Assembly (NCBI GenBank): GCA_026913215.1
Contig: JAPTYK010000001.1
Location: 1,736,001-1,800,000, forward strand
Reading direction: 5' to 3'
DNA length: 64,000 bases
DNA from: Streptomyces diastatochromogenes
GTDB lineage: Bacteria; Actinomycetota; Actinomycetes; Streptomycetales; Streptomycetaceae
Shown here: piece by piece, positions 1 through 8,858 of the stretch
Position numbering within the stretch: the first letter of the stretch is position 1
Layout of the letters: each line of letters opens with the position of its first letter
The notes under the pieces: generated by a model
Told to the model about the DNA's origin: nothing
Database searches by the model: none
The model's input: the letters and a program-made list of their open reading frames with translations, nothing else
Translations under genes and position numbers: made by a program

Positions 1-765
1 TCGACGTGGAGCTGGTCGCCTTCCCGCAGCACGGGGTGGTCCGGACCCCGGGCGTGGCCGAACTCCTGGCGGAGGCCGCCGCGAGCGGGCTCGTCACCCA
101 CATCGGCGGCATCGACCCGGCCGGCTTCGACGCGGAGGGCGGCCGGGAGGGCGACCAGCTGGGCACGGTCTTCGGGCTCGCCGAGAAGCACGGGCTCGGG
201 CTCGACATCCACCTGCACGACCGGGGCGAGCAGGGCCTCGCGCCGCTGCGGGACATCGCCGCCCGCACCCGGGCCCTCGGGCTCCAGGGCCGGGTGAACG
301 TGGGGCACGCCTTCGCGGTGGCCGCCCTGTCCGGCCGGGAGCTCGACGAGACGGCGGACCTGCTCGCGGAGGCGGGGATCTCGCTCACCACGGTCGCGCT
401 GTCGGAGACGACGATCCTGCCGTTCCGGCGGCTCGCCGAGCGCGGGGTGACGGTGGGTCTGGGTTCGGACGGGGTACGGGACAGTTGGAGCCCGTTCGGC
501 AACGGGGACATGCTGCACCGCGCCTGGCTCGCCGCCTGGGCCCTGGACGCCCGGCTCGACGAGGAGCTGGAGAGCTGCTTCCGGCTCGCCGCCGACGGGG
601 GCGCGCGGCTGCTCGGCCTGCCGGCGGCGGACCTGCGGCCGGGCTCCCCGCCGACTTCATGCTCGTCGACGGGGAGTGCCTGCCGCAGGCGGTGGTGGAC
701 CTGCCCGCCGCGACCTCGTGGTCCGCGCGGGCCGGGTGGTGGCGCGGGACGGCCGTCTGGTCTGA
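1..765 (+). CDS. Cytosine-deaminase-like amidohydrolase (5' end missing)
   Basis: C-terminal two thirds of a metal-dependent amidohydrolase; the N-terminal H-x-H region lies before the window. Visible family motifs are the metal-binding HLHD, the GHA segment and the GSD aspartate motif, all aligning with the paralogue at 2282-3517. Likely a cytosolic deaminase or hydrolase of a cyclic amide or nucleobase-like substrate; the substrate cannot be told. The frame breaks near 645 (a CCCC run) and near 705; restoring one base at each gives a continuous C-terminus ending VVARDGRLV at the TGA at 763. It converges on the permease gene. Family assignment is solid, specificity is inference. Confidence 0.75.
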
Positions 766-778
766 GCCGCGCGGAGGG

Positions 779-816
779 ACGCGTACGGGCGGGGCCGGGC
801 CCCGCCCCGTACGCGT
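779..816. terminator. Hairpin between convergent genes
   Basis: Inverted repeat with a 17-base left arm (779-795), a 3-base loop and an 18-base right arm (799-816). It is perfect except that a GGG on the left faces CCCC on the right. Its position between the ends of two convergent genes fits a bidirectional terminator. The one-base mismatch in a G run looks like the same base loss that breaks many genes here. Confidence 0.6.
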
Positions 817-818
817 GC

Positions 819-2285
819 TCAGTCCCGCTCCACGTCCACCGTGGTGAGCGAGGCGTACCGCTCGGGGTCCGTGCGCCGGATGCGCAGGGCCACGAACAGA
901 CCGGCGGCCAGGACCACGGGCAGCGGCACCAGGAGGGCCGTGTTCACGGCGCCGGTGCGGCCGGTGAGCAGGTCGAAGTGGACCACGGCGAGCACGGTGA
1001 GCAGGGCGAGTCCCGCGCAGGAGAGCAGCGGCGCCCAGACGACGCGGGCGGCCGGGAGGCCCATCCGGTCGCGCCGGAAGTAGGCCCAGACGGCGAGCGC
1101 GGCGAGGGCCTGCATGCCCATGATGCCGAGGACGCCGACGCTGTTGGTCCACAGGAAGACCTCGCCGTACGGGTCGGCGGCGAGGAGCGCCCCGGCGCCG
1201 ACGACGGCCAGGTTGAAGCCGGTCTGGGCGACGACGGCTCCGCCGGGCGAGCCGTGCTTCCCGGAGACCGCGCCGAGGCGGCGGGGCAGCAGTCCCTCGC
1301 GGCCAAGGGCGTACAGATAGCGGGCCCCGGCGTTGTGGAAGGCGAGGGTGGCGGCGAAGGCGCTGACGACGATGAGCCCGTGCATGGCGTCCGCCAGCCA
1401 CGCGCCCGCGTACAGCTCGGCGGCCTTGAAGGTGAGTTCGGGTCCGTCGGCCGCGCGGGCCAGCTCCACGGCCCGGTCGGTGCCGAAGGCGCCCATGATC
1501 AGCCAGCAGCCCAGGGAGTAGAAGACGGCGAGGAAGCCGATCGCGATGAAGGTGGCGCGGGGCACGGTCCTGCGCGGGTCGCGCACCTCCTCGGCGAAGA
1601 TCGCGGTGGCCTCGAAGCCGGTGAAGGCGCCGACGATCAGGACAAACATGCCCGCGACGCCGCCGGTGGCGAGGGTGGAGGGATCGAAGGAGGCGGTGTC
1701 GAGGGCGGCGGTGCCGCGCTCGCCGAGGATGCCGCCGTCCATGACGACGAGCGAGAGGACCTCCAGGACCAGGGCGACGCCGAGGACCTTGGCACTGAGC
1801 GTGACCTTCAGCCAGCCGAGCACGCCGACGGCGAGGACGCAGAGCCCGGAGAGCAGCCACCAGGGCACGTCGGCGCCGGTGGCGTCGTGGATCGATCCGG
1901 CGGCGAAGTAGCCGAAGGCGGCGGCGACCCCGGGGGTGACGAGGTTGTACGAGACGACGGCGACGTAGGCGGTGCCGACGCCGAGGGTGCGGCCGAGGCC
2001 GCGGGCGACGTACGCGTAGAAGGCGCCGGCGTTGCGGACGTGCAGGCTCATCGCGGTGAAACCGGCGGCGAAGAGGGCGAGCAGGACGCCGGAGACGAGA
2101 TAGGCGAGCGGGGCGCCGGGGCCGCCGATGCCGATGGCGAAGGGGCGACGCCGGCGAGGACGGTGAGCGAGCGGCGGCGGCCACGACGAAGAAGACGAGG
2201 TCGAAGGTGCCGATCCGGCCGGCGGCGAGCCGGCCCGCCTCCGCCGTCGCGGGGCCGTGCGGGAGGAGGTGTCCGTGGTGGTCAC
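819..2285 (-). CDS. APC-family amino acid/amine permease
   Basis: Integral membrane transporter of the amino acid-polyamine-organocation superfamily, about 490 residues with roughly 12 hydrophobic segments. Visible features include the first-helix IGIGGPGAPLAY stretch, an internal GAFTGFEATAIFAEE segment and a long hydrophobic C-terminal half ending in a short charged tail. The GTG start at 2285 overlaps the stop of the upstream amidohydrolase (GTGA), which implies translational coupling and co-transport of its substrate or product. The N-terminal ~60 codons are spread over three frames (breaks near 2252, 2180 and 2145); three added bases restore GRIGTFDLVFFVVAAA followed by the first helix. 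Substrate unknown. Confidence 0.8.
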   Translation of the reverse strand: MTTTDTSSRTAPRRRRRAGSPPAGSAPSTSSSSSWPPPLAHRPRRRRPFAIGIGGPGAPLAYLVSGVLLALFAAGFTAMSLHVRNAGAFYAYVARGLGRTLGVGTAYVAVVSYNLVTPGVAAAFGYFAAGSIHDATGADVPWWLLSGLCVLAVGVLGWLKVTLSAKVLGVALVLEVLSLVVMDGGILGERGTAALDTASFDPSTLATGGVAGMFVLIVGAFTGFEATAIFAEEVRDPRRTVPRATFIAIGFLAVFYSLGCWLIMGAFGTDRAVELARAADGPELTFKAAELYAGAWLADAMHGLIVVSAFAATLAFHNAGARYLYALGREGLLPRRLGAVSGKHGSPGGAVVAQTGFNLAVVGAGALLAADPYGEVFLWTNSVGVLGIMGMQALAALAVWAYFRRDRMGLPAARVVWAPLLSCAGLALLTVLAVVHFDLLTGRTGAVNTALLVPLPVVLAAGLFVALRIRRTDPERYASLTTVDVERD

Positions 2286-3517
2286 GCGGCCCTCCGGCGG
2301 ACGGGACGAGCGTGGGGTGGGCGTCGTCGGCGAAGGGCCGACGACCTTTCCGGCGTGCAGCACGAGCAGCCTGCGGGGTGGGCGGCGACGGCCTCGGGGA
2401 CGGAGCCGGCGGCGACCACGACGAGGTCGGCGCGGGCGCCGGGGCGATGCCGTAGCCGGTGAGGCCGAGCGCGGCGGCAGCCTCGTCGGTGACGAGGGAG
2501 GCGGCGGCGGACAGCTCGGGGTCGGTCATGAGCCCGGTCCTGAGGCCGATGATCGTGGCGCGTTCGAGCATGTCGGCGGTGCCGTAGGGCCACCAGGTGT
2601 CGCGGATGTTGTCGGAGCCGGCGAAGACCCGGACGCCGTGCTCGCGCAGCCGCAGGACGGGCGGCACGTGGCCGCTCGGGCCGTTGGTCATGATCGCGAC
2701 CCCGGCGGCGGCGAGGGCGGTGGCGGTGCGGTCGAGTTCGGCGTCGTCGACGCCGCCGAGGGCGTAGGCGTGGCTGACGGCGACCTTGCCGCCGAGGCCG
2801 AGGGCGGCGGTGCGGGCGGCGATGTCCCGCAGCTGGGCGGTGCCGGTCTCGCCGCCGTCGTGGAGGTGCAGGTCGATGCCCTTGCCGTGGCGTTCGGCGA
2901 GGCCGAAGACGATGTCGAGCTGGCCGTCGGGGTCGCCGTCGAAGCCCACCGGGTCGAGGCCGCCGACGAGGTCGGCGCCGTCGGCGAGGGCCGCGTCGAG
3001 GAGGTCGGCGACGCCCGGCGCGGCGACCACCCCGGACTGCGGGAAGGCGACGAGCTGGATGCCGAGCCGGTCGCGGAACTCCTCACGGACGCCCAGGACG
3101 GCGTGCAGGTGGTCGAGGCCGGTGTCGGGGTCGACGTCGACGTGGGAGCGGACGTGTCCGGTGCCGAGGGAGACCATCCGGCGGGCCAGGGCGGCGGCCC
3201 GTTCGGCGACGGGCACCTCCTCGGTGCGGCGGGACTCCCGCTCGGACGCGATCTGCTCCTGGAGGGTGGCGGTGGCCCGGTGCGGGCGCCAGGGGCGCCG
3301 AGGAGGGTCTTGTCGAGGTGGGCGTGGCCGTCGACGAGGGCGGGCAGCAGGAGCGCGCCGCCGAGGTCGAGCGCGCCGGGCGGGGTGGGGCGGCCCGGAC
3401 GTGCTCCCGCACGGCGTCGATCAGGCCGTCCCGGAGGTGGACGTCGGCGGTGCGGCCGTCGGGGAGGGTGGCCCCGAGGAGGGCGGTGGGACCGGGCGGG
3501 GCGGAGGCCTCGCTCAT
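2282..3517 (-). CDS. Cytosine-deaminase-like amidohydrolase, operon with permease
   Basis: About 410-residue amidohydrolase, paralogue of the truncated gene at the window start. It begins MSEASAPPG at 3517 behind a GAAGGAGA ribosome site, and carries an N-terminal D-G-H-A-H metal motif (after repair), HLHDGGE, SHAY and GSDNIRD motifs. These are the metal ligands and catalytic aspartate of the CodA/AtzC-type fold. It is co-transcribed with the downstream APC permease and divergent from a FadR-type regulator, so substrate-induced catabolism is likely. The frame breaks near 3385, 3290, 2450, 2380 and in the last 30 codons, so the exact C-terminus is uncertain; the stop given is the one overlapping the permease GTG. 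True substrate (cytosine, creatinine-like or other cyclic amide) unknown. Confidence 0.75.
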
Positions 3518-3602
3518 GGTGTCTCCTTCAGGAAGGGCGTACGAGGGGAGGGGGCGCGCGCGTCGGGATCCCCCTGGTGACCGCGGTGCGGCGCAAACGT
3601 AG

Positions 3603-3621
3603 CTGGTATACCGAATACCAG
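3603..3621. promoter_or_regulatory. Palindromic operator candidate for the FadR-type regulator
   Basis: Perfect 7-base arms CTGGTAT and ATACCAG around a 5-base spacer, in the divergent region between the amidohydrolase operon and the gntR gene. The TGGT...ACCA symmetry is typical of FadR-subfamily sites. A second perfect palindrome, GGTTCGGAACC (3642-3652), lies 20 bases further on. Confidence 0.5.
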
Positions 3622-3723
3622 GCAATGGTTTGAGGACCCTCGGTTCGGAACCTTCGTGAACCGGTCTGCGAAGATCGGGGAACACCGCCGCCCCCTCCCG
3701 GCCGAACGACTGGAGCCCTCCCG

Positions 3724-4419
3724 ATGACCACCCCCCGTCCCGCCGCCCGCGCCACCCCCGTCGGGGACACCCACATGTCCCTGCGGGAGCGGGTGTACGT
3801 GGAGCTGCGCGAGCGGATCATCGAGGGCGAGTACCCGGCGGGGCTGCGCCTCGTGGAGCGGGAGATAGCCGACGACCTGCGGGTCTCCCGGGTGCCGGTG
3901 CGCGAGGCGATGCAGCGCCTGGAGTCGGAGGGCTTCCTCACGGTGCAGCCGCGCCGGGGGTCGGTGGTGGCGGAGTTCGGCCCCGAGGACGCCGCGTACC
4001 TCTTCGACGTGCGGGAGAACCTGGAGGGCCTGGCCGCGCGGCTCGCCGCCCGGAACGCGAGCCCCGCCCGGCTGCGGGACCTGGAGCGGCTCCTGGCCCG
4101 GGCGCGGAGGGCGGCGGAGTCCGGACGGCTCCGCGAGGCCGTCTCGCTCAACGCCGACTTCCACCGGCGGATCGTCGAGCTCTCCGGCAACCCGCTCCTG
4201 GCGGACCTGATGACCCCGCTCGACTCCCGGCTGCGCCGCCTCTTCCGGCTCACCTCGGCCCAGTCGGACGGCGAACCGATGTGCGGGGCGCACGAGCGGC
4301 TCTACGAGGCCGTCCGCGACCACGACGAGGACGCCGCGGAAGCCCTGGCCCGCGCCCACGTCGCCGACACCCGCGCCTCGACCCTGCGCCTGCTCACGGC
4401 CCTGCCGGACACCCCGTAG
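3724..4419 (+). CDS. GntR-family (FadR subfamily) transcriptional regulator
   Basis: 231 residues, intact. N-terminal winged helix-turn-helix (about residues 18-85, with SRVPVREAMQRLESEGFL as the recognition region) followed by an all-helical FCD ligand domain containing D-x3-R and the conserved metal-binding histidines (DFHRR, the AHERL region and ARAHVADT). Divergent from the amidohydrolase-permease operon, with palindromes between, so it most likely represses that operon and itself until a pathway intermediate binds. ATG at 3724 follows a GGAG; an internal ATG at 3775 (MSLRERVYVEL) matches the usual family start and is an alternative. Confidence 0.88.
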   Translation: MTTPRPAARATPVGDTHMSLRERVYVELRERIIEGEYPAGLRLVEREIADDLRVSRVPVREAMQRLESEGFLTVQPRRGSVVAEFGPEDAAYLFDVRENLEGLAARLAARNASPARLRDLERLLARARRAAESGRLREAVSLNADFHRRIVELSGNPLLADLMTPLDSRLRRLFRLTSAQSDGEPMCGAHERLYEAVRDHDEDAAEALARAHVADTRASTLRLLTALPDTP

Positions 4420-4640
4420 GGGATACGCAGGACCCGGCCGGACTGATACGGGGAGCCGGCCGGGGCCCGGGCCACGGTGCGCACCGGCGCACCCGACCAG
4501 CTCACCGTAGGCCCGGACGAAGATCATCGCGATCCGCGGAACGCGACACCTGTCCGGATTGCGCGGCGGGTAGAAGCACAGAAGCACACGCGCGCGTCCG
4601 ACGCGCCCCCTTCAGGGCCCCACCCTCACGGGTGCGGCCC

Positions 4641-5644
4641 TCAGCGGCCCGTCCGCAGCGTCCGGGACGGCGACTCGCCGAACCGCTCCCGGTAGCGGGC
4701 CGCGAAGCGGCCCTGGTGGGCGAAGCCCCAGCGCCAGGCCACCTCGCTGACGCTCACCTCGTCCGGGGCGGCCGCGCGGAGCTCCTCGCGGACCCGGTCG
4801 AGCCGGACCTCCCGTACGTAGGCCATCGGCGACATCCCGACGTACTCGCGGAAGGACTCCTGGAGGCGGCGCACGCTGACCCGGGCCAGGAGGGCGAGTT
4901 CGGTGCTGGTGAACGGATGCTCGGGGCGCTCCCGCACCGCGTCCATCGCGCGCTTGACCGGCGCGGGGCGCCGGGCCTCGCCCGGGTGGGCGAGGGCCTC
5001 GCGCCAGGGGTGCTCGGCGGCGAGGAGCAGCCCGTTGAGCAGGGCCTCCTGGAGGGGGCGGGCGACCAGTTCGTGCGTGGCGAGGCCCTCCCCGGCGAGT
5101 GCCTCGGCGGCGACCTGGCGGGCGAAGCGGACCCAGCTCAGGCCGGGGCCGCGCGTGATGTCCAGGTGGGGCGCGAGGAGAGCGGGCCGCGCGGCGCCCG
5201 GCCCAGCAGCTGTTCGAGGCGGTCGCGCAGGTCGGCCGCGCCGATCTTCACGGACAGGGTCCGGCAGTCCCCGCTCCAGCGGTCGAGGAAGGTGTCCCCG
5301 GCGGGGTCGAGCAGCAGCGCCTCGGTGGGCGTCGCGACGACCCGGGAGCGGCTGCCCTGGCGCATCTCCATCGTCCCGCTCATCGGCGCGTTCAGGTGGT
5401 ACGCGCCGAGCTCGCCGAAGCTCATCCGCACGTCGGCGCCGCAGCTGAGGTCGCCGATGACCAGCGGCCCGAGGGACACGGTGTCGAAGCGGGCCGCGAA
5501 GGGGCGCCGCTCCCGGTCGACGACGGCCATGCGGTTGGCGTAGTAGCGCACGTCGAGTTCCTCGCGCGCCTCGTCCACGTCGTCCGTCCGGAACGAGCTC
5601 CCGCCCGTCGCCCCCGTGCCACCCCCGGCCCCCACTGCTCCCAT
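4641..5644 (-). CDS. AraC-family transcriptional regulator
   Basis: About 334 residues. The N-terminal ~170 residues form a cupin-like sensor of the AraC-binding-2 type (RMAVVDRERRPFAARFDTV region); the C-terminal ~100 carry two helix-turn-helix motifs (STELALLARVSVRRLQESF and SEVAWRWGFAHQGRFAARYR). One frame break near 5190 joins LLGRAPRGP to HLDITRGPG. No cognate operon is obvious: it converges on gntR and diverges from the terD-like gene, so it could control either that gene or a distant target. The ATG at 5644 was chosen as the first in frame; a later start in the glycine-rich N-terminus is possible. Confidence 0.82.
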
Positions 5645-5767
5645 GGACCGAAAGAATATTCATATGACGGATCTGGCCGGAAACGACGGGAACCATCCCG
5701 TCACCGGGGTGGCCGAACCGGACGCGGGTAAGGGAACGGCAAAGGGGGCCTGATCGTTACCCCAGGC

Positions 5768-7002
5768 ATGACCGCTATGACCCCCGGCTCGAACATCCCT
5801 CTCACCGCCGCGCGCGTGGCGGTGGACGTCGCCGCGCCCGTGCGGCTCGACGTCTCGGGCCTGCTGCTCGGCGCCAACGGCAAGGTGCGCTCGGACGACG
5901 ACTTCATCTTCTACAACCAGCCGGCCGGGCCCGGCGTCACCTACCGCTCCGGCGGCGGGGCCGCGCCCGACGCGATCCTGGTGGACACCGGCGCCCTCCC
6001 GGCCGGCATCGAGAGGATCGTCGTCACGGCCAGCCCGGACGCCGCGGGCCAGACCTTCCAGGGCATCGAGCCCACGGCCACCCTCCGGAACGCGGACGAC
6101 GGCACCGTGATCGCCACCTTCACGCCGCCTCGGCTGGCCACGGAGACGGCACTGGTGGTCGTCGAGATCTACCTGCGCAACGGCGCGTGGAAGGCCCGCG
6201 CGGTCGGCCAGGGATACGCGAACGGGCTCGCCGGCATCGCGACCGACTTCGGCGTCTCGGTGGACGAGGAGCCCGCCGCCGCACCGGCCCCGGCCCCCGC
6301 CGCCCCGGCGCCGCCCGCCCCGCCGGTGCCGCCCGCGCCTCCGGCCGCCCCGTGGACCCGCGCGTCGCGGCCCCGGTGCCCCCGGCCCCGGCCGCTCCCC
6401 CGGCCGCCGCCCCCGTCTCCACCGGCAAGATCAACCTCGACAAGGGCCGGGTCAGCCTCCAGAAGAACCAGACGGTGTCCCTGGTCAAGGGCGGCCGCCC
6501 GCTGCTCTCCCAGGTCAAGATGGGCCTCGGCTGGGAGCCCGCGTACCGGGGCAAGGACATCGACCTGGACGCCTCCGTCATCGCGTACGGCCCGCAGCGC
6601 AACCACCTGGACAGCTGCTACTTCGGCAAGCTGTCCATCCTGAACGGCTCGATCAAGCACTCCGGCGACAACCTCACCGGCGAGGGCGCGGGCGACGACG
6701 AGGTGATCGTCGTCGACCTCGGCCGCCTCCCGGCCGACGCCACCGGCCTGGTCTTCACGGTCAACTCCTTCTCCGGCCAGAAGTTCACCGAGGTCGCCAA
6801 GGCCTACTGCCGGCTGATCGACGCGGCGACGGGCGAGGAGCTGGTCCGCTTCGACCTGACCACCGCCGAGCCGCAGACCGGCGTGATGATGGCCAAGCTG
6901 ATCAAGCAGTTCTCCGGCGAGTGGGAGATGACGGCGATGGGCGAGTTCGTGAAGTCGCGGACCGTCCGGGGCATGGTGAAGCCGGCCGCCCAGGCACTCT
7001 GA
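5768..7002 (+). CDS. Two-domain TerD/tellurium-resistance family protein
   Basis: About 411 residues: an N-terminal TerD-like domain (residues ~10-170, with SDDDFIFYNQP), a Pro/Ala-rich linker (~170-215) and a C-terminal TerD domain (~215-405) with the calcium-binding signature SGDNLTGEGAGDDE. TerD proteins are cytosolic Ca2+-binding factors linked to tellurite resistance, stress responses and, in Streptomyces, differentiation. The linker contains one frame break near 6345 in a CCCC run; adding a base restores a continuous fusion. The start may be the ATG at 5777 (MTPGSNIPLTA); no strong ribosome site precedes either. The intergenic region holds GACGGG/CCCGTC arms (5685-5702). No other ter genes are nearby. 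Confidence 0.85.
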
Positions 7003-7038
7003 GCGGCCGGAACCTCCCGGAACGGCGCGGCGCGGGGA

Positions 7039-8055
7039 TCAGAACAGCGCGCTGTACGCGTTGAGGGCGGGCTGGCCGCCGAGGTGGGCGTAGAGCACGG
7101 TCGAGTCCCGGCCGATCTCCCCCCGGTCCACCAGGTCGATCAGACCCGCCATCGACTTCCCCTCGTAGACGGGGTCGGTGACCATGCCCTCGGTGCGGGC
7201 GGCGAGCCGCATCGCGTCGAGGGTGGTCCCGTCGGGGATGCCGTACACCCCGGCGTGGTAGCGCTCGTCCAGTTCGACGTCGGCCGCCGTCACCTCGCGC
7301 TCGACGCCGATGAGGGCGGCGGTGTCCCGGGCGATGCGGGTGATCTGCTCGTGCGTCGGGACGGGCTTCGCGGAGGCGTCGATGCCGATGACCCGGCGGG
7401 CCGGGCCGCCCTCCTCGGCGAGCGCGGCGAAGCCCGCGACCATGCCGGCCTGGGTGGAGCCGGTCACCGAGCAGACGACGACCGTGTCGAAGAAGACGCC
7501 GAGCTCCCGCTCCTGCTCGGCCACCTCGTAGGCCCAGTTCGCGAAGCCGAGGCCGCCGAGCCGGTGGTCGGAGGCGCCCGCCGGGATCGCGTACGGCTTC
7601 CCGCCGCCCTCCTCGACCTCCCGCAGGGCCTGCTCCCAGCTCTCCTTGAAGCCGATGCCGAAGCCGGCCTTCACCAGGCGCACGTCGGCGCCCGCGAGGC
7701 GGCTGATGAGGATGTTGCCGACCTTGTCGTAGACGGAGTCCGGCCAGTCGACCCAGCTCTCCTGGACGAGGACGCAGCCGAGGCCGGCGCGGGCGGCGAC
7801 GGCGGCGACCTGGCGGGTGTGGTTGGACTGGACCCCGCCGATGGAGACGAGGGTGTCGCAGCCCTGCGCGAGGGCGTCCGCGACCAGGTACTCCAGCTTG
7901 CGCGTCTTGTTCCCGCCGTACGCGACACCGGAGTTGCAGTCCTCGCGCTTGGCCCAGAGGGAGGCGCCGCCCAGGTGGTGCGTGAGCCGGTCGAGCGAGT
8001 GGACCGGGGAGGGCCCGAAGAGGAGCGGGTAGCGGTCGAAGTCGGTGATCGGCAA
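7039..8055 (-). CDS. acdS: 1-aminocyclopropane-1-carboxylate (ACC) deaminase
   Basis: 338 residues, intact. PLP enzyme cleaving the plant ethylene precursor ACC to 2-oxobutyrate and ammonia. PLP lysine K50 sits in [11 protein letters not shown], with [10 protein letters not shown] following. The pair that separates true ACC deaminase from D-cysteine desulfhydrase, Glu (E298 in YEGKSM) and Leu (L325 in YAHLGG), is present, so genuine ACC deaminase is favoured. It starts with TTG at 8055 behind a GGGAG. It follows the gntR gene by 46 bases on the same strand and is probably co-transcribed, suggesting GntR control instead of the Lrp-type AcdR known from proteobacteria. Confidence 0.9.
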   Translation of the reverse strand: MPITDFDRYPLLFGPSPVHSLDRLTHHLGGASLWAKREDCNSGVAYGGNKTRKLEYLVADALAQGCDTLVSIGGVQSNHTRQVAAVAARAGLGCVLVQESWVDWPDSVYDKVGNILISRLAGADVRLVKAGFGIGFKESWEQALREVEEGGGKPYAIPAGASDHRLGGLGFANWAYEVAEQERELGVFFDTVVVCSVTGSTQAGMVAGFAALAEEGGPARRVIGIDASAKPVPTHEQITRIARDTAALIGVEREVTAADVELDERYHAGVYGIPDGTTLDAMRLAARTEGMVTDPVYEGKSMAGLIDLVDRGEIGRDSTVLYAHLGGQPALNAYSALF

Positions 8056-8101
8056 AGCGGCTCCCGGGGGTGGCGGTGACAGGTCGGAGGTCCTGGACGC
8101 G

Positions 8102-8796
8102 CTACGGCACGGACGCGGGCGCCGGGATGCCGGTGACCTCGGCCACCTCGATGGCGTCGTCGGCGAGTTGCTCCAGGGCGGCCCAGATCTCGGTGGTGAC
8201 CCGTACCGCCTCCTCCGCGTCCCCCGCCGCGCAGGCCTCGATGAGCCGGGCGTGCAGTTCGGCCGATCCGCAGCTCCCGGAGTCGCCGAAGAGGCGCCGC
8301 TCGACGCGGCGGATCAGGGGGTGTAGCGCGCGATCGTGGCGGCGGCGGCGTGGTTGCCGCTGGCGACGACGAGGACCTGGTGGAGTTCGTCGTCGGCGGT
8401 CAGCGCGGCCTCCACGTCGGAGGCGCGGACGGCCGCCGCGAAGCGCTCGTTGGCCGCGCGCATGGTCCGGATGCCCTCGGGGCCGAGCAGCGGCACGCCG
8501 GTCCTGGCGGCGAGTTCGTGCATCACCCGGACCACCGAGGCGGCGTCCCGGACGACCCGGCTGACCGGCCGGGTGACCCGGGTGTAGCTCTGCGGCTTGG
8601 ATTCGACGAGTCCCTCGTCGCCGAGCCGGGCCAGGGCCTCGCGCACGGGTGCGCGCGAGAGCCCGAGCCGTTCGGCGAGATCGGCGTCCTTCAGCGAGGC
8701 GCCGGGGGCGAGGTCGCCGCGCACGATGGCCTCGCGCAGCGCCTCGTACGCCCGGTCACGCAGCAGGGTCCGGCCCACGGGCCGCAGTGCGTCCAT
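8102..8796 (-). CDS. GntR-family regulator upstream of acdS
   Basis: About 231 residues: winged helix-turn-helix (residues 10-75, [19 protein letters not shown]) plus an FCD helical domain with the metal-site pattern D-x3-H and later histidines. As read, translation stops at 8314 after ARYTP; adding one C to the CCCCC run there gives [14 protein letters not shown] and an open frame to the TAG at 8102. No Shine-Dalgarno precedes the ATG at 8796; a TAACAT hexamer ends 8 bases before it, so the mRNA may be leaderless. A 37-bp palindrome covers the start codon, pointing to autoregulation and control of acdS. Confidence 0.85.
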
Positions 8797-8827
8797 GGAC
8801 TGACATGTTAGATGTCAGTCCATGGAC
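8791..8827. promoter_or_regulatory. 37-bp palindromic operator over the gntR start codon
   Basis: Perfect 16-base arms (8791-8806 and 8812-8827) around a 5-base spacer; core CTGACAT/ATGTCAG. It contains the probable -10 (TAACAT on the minus strand) and the ATG of the regulator, so bound repressor would block initiation directly. Confidence 0.75.
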
Positions 8828-8858
8828 TGACCAGAGATCAGTTTCAGCCTCAACCACC

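Noticed and set aside
6..2462. Long plus-strand open frame over the first amidohydrolase and permease
   Set aside because: Beyond about 645 it is the antisense shadow of the permease gene; composition is Gly/Asp/Glu repeats typical of high-GC antisense frames.
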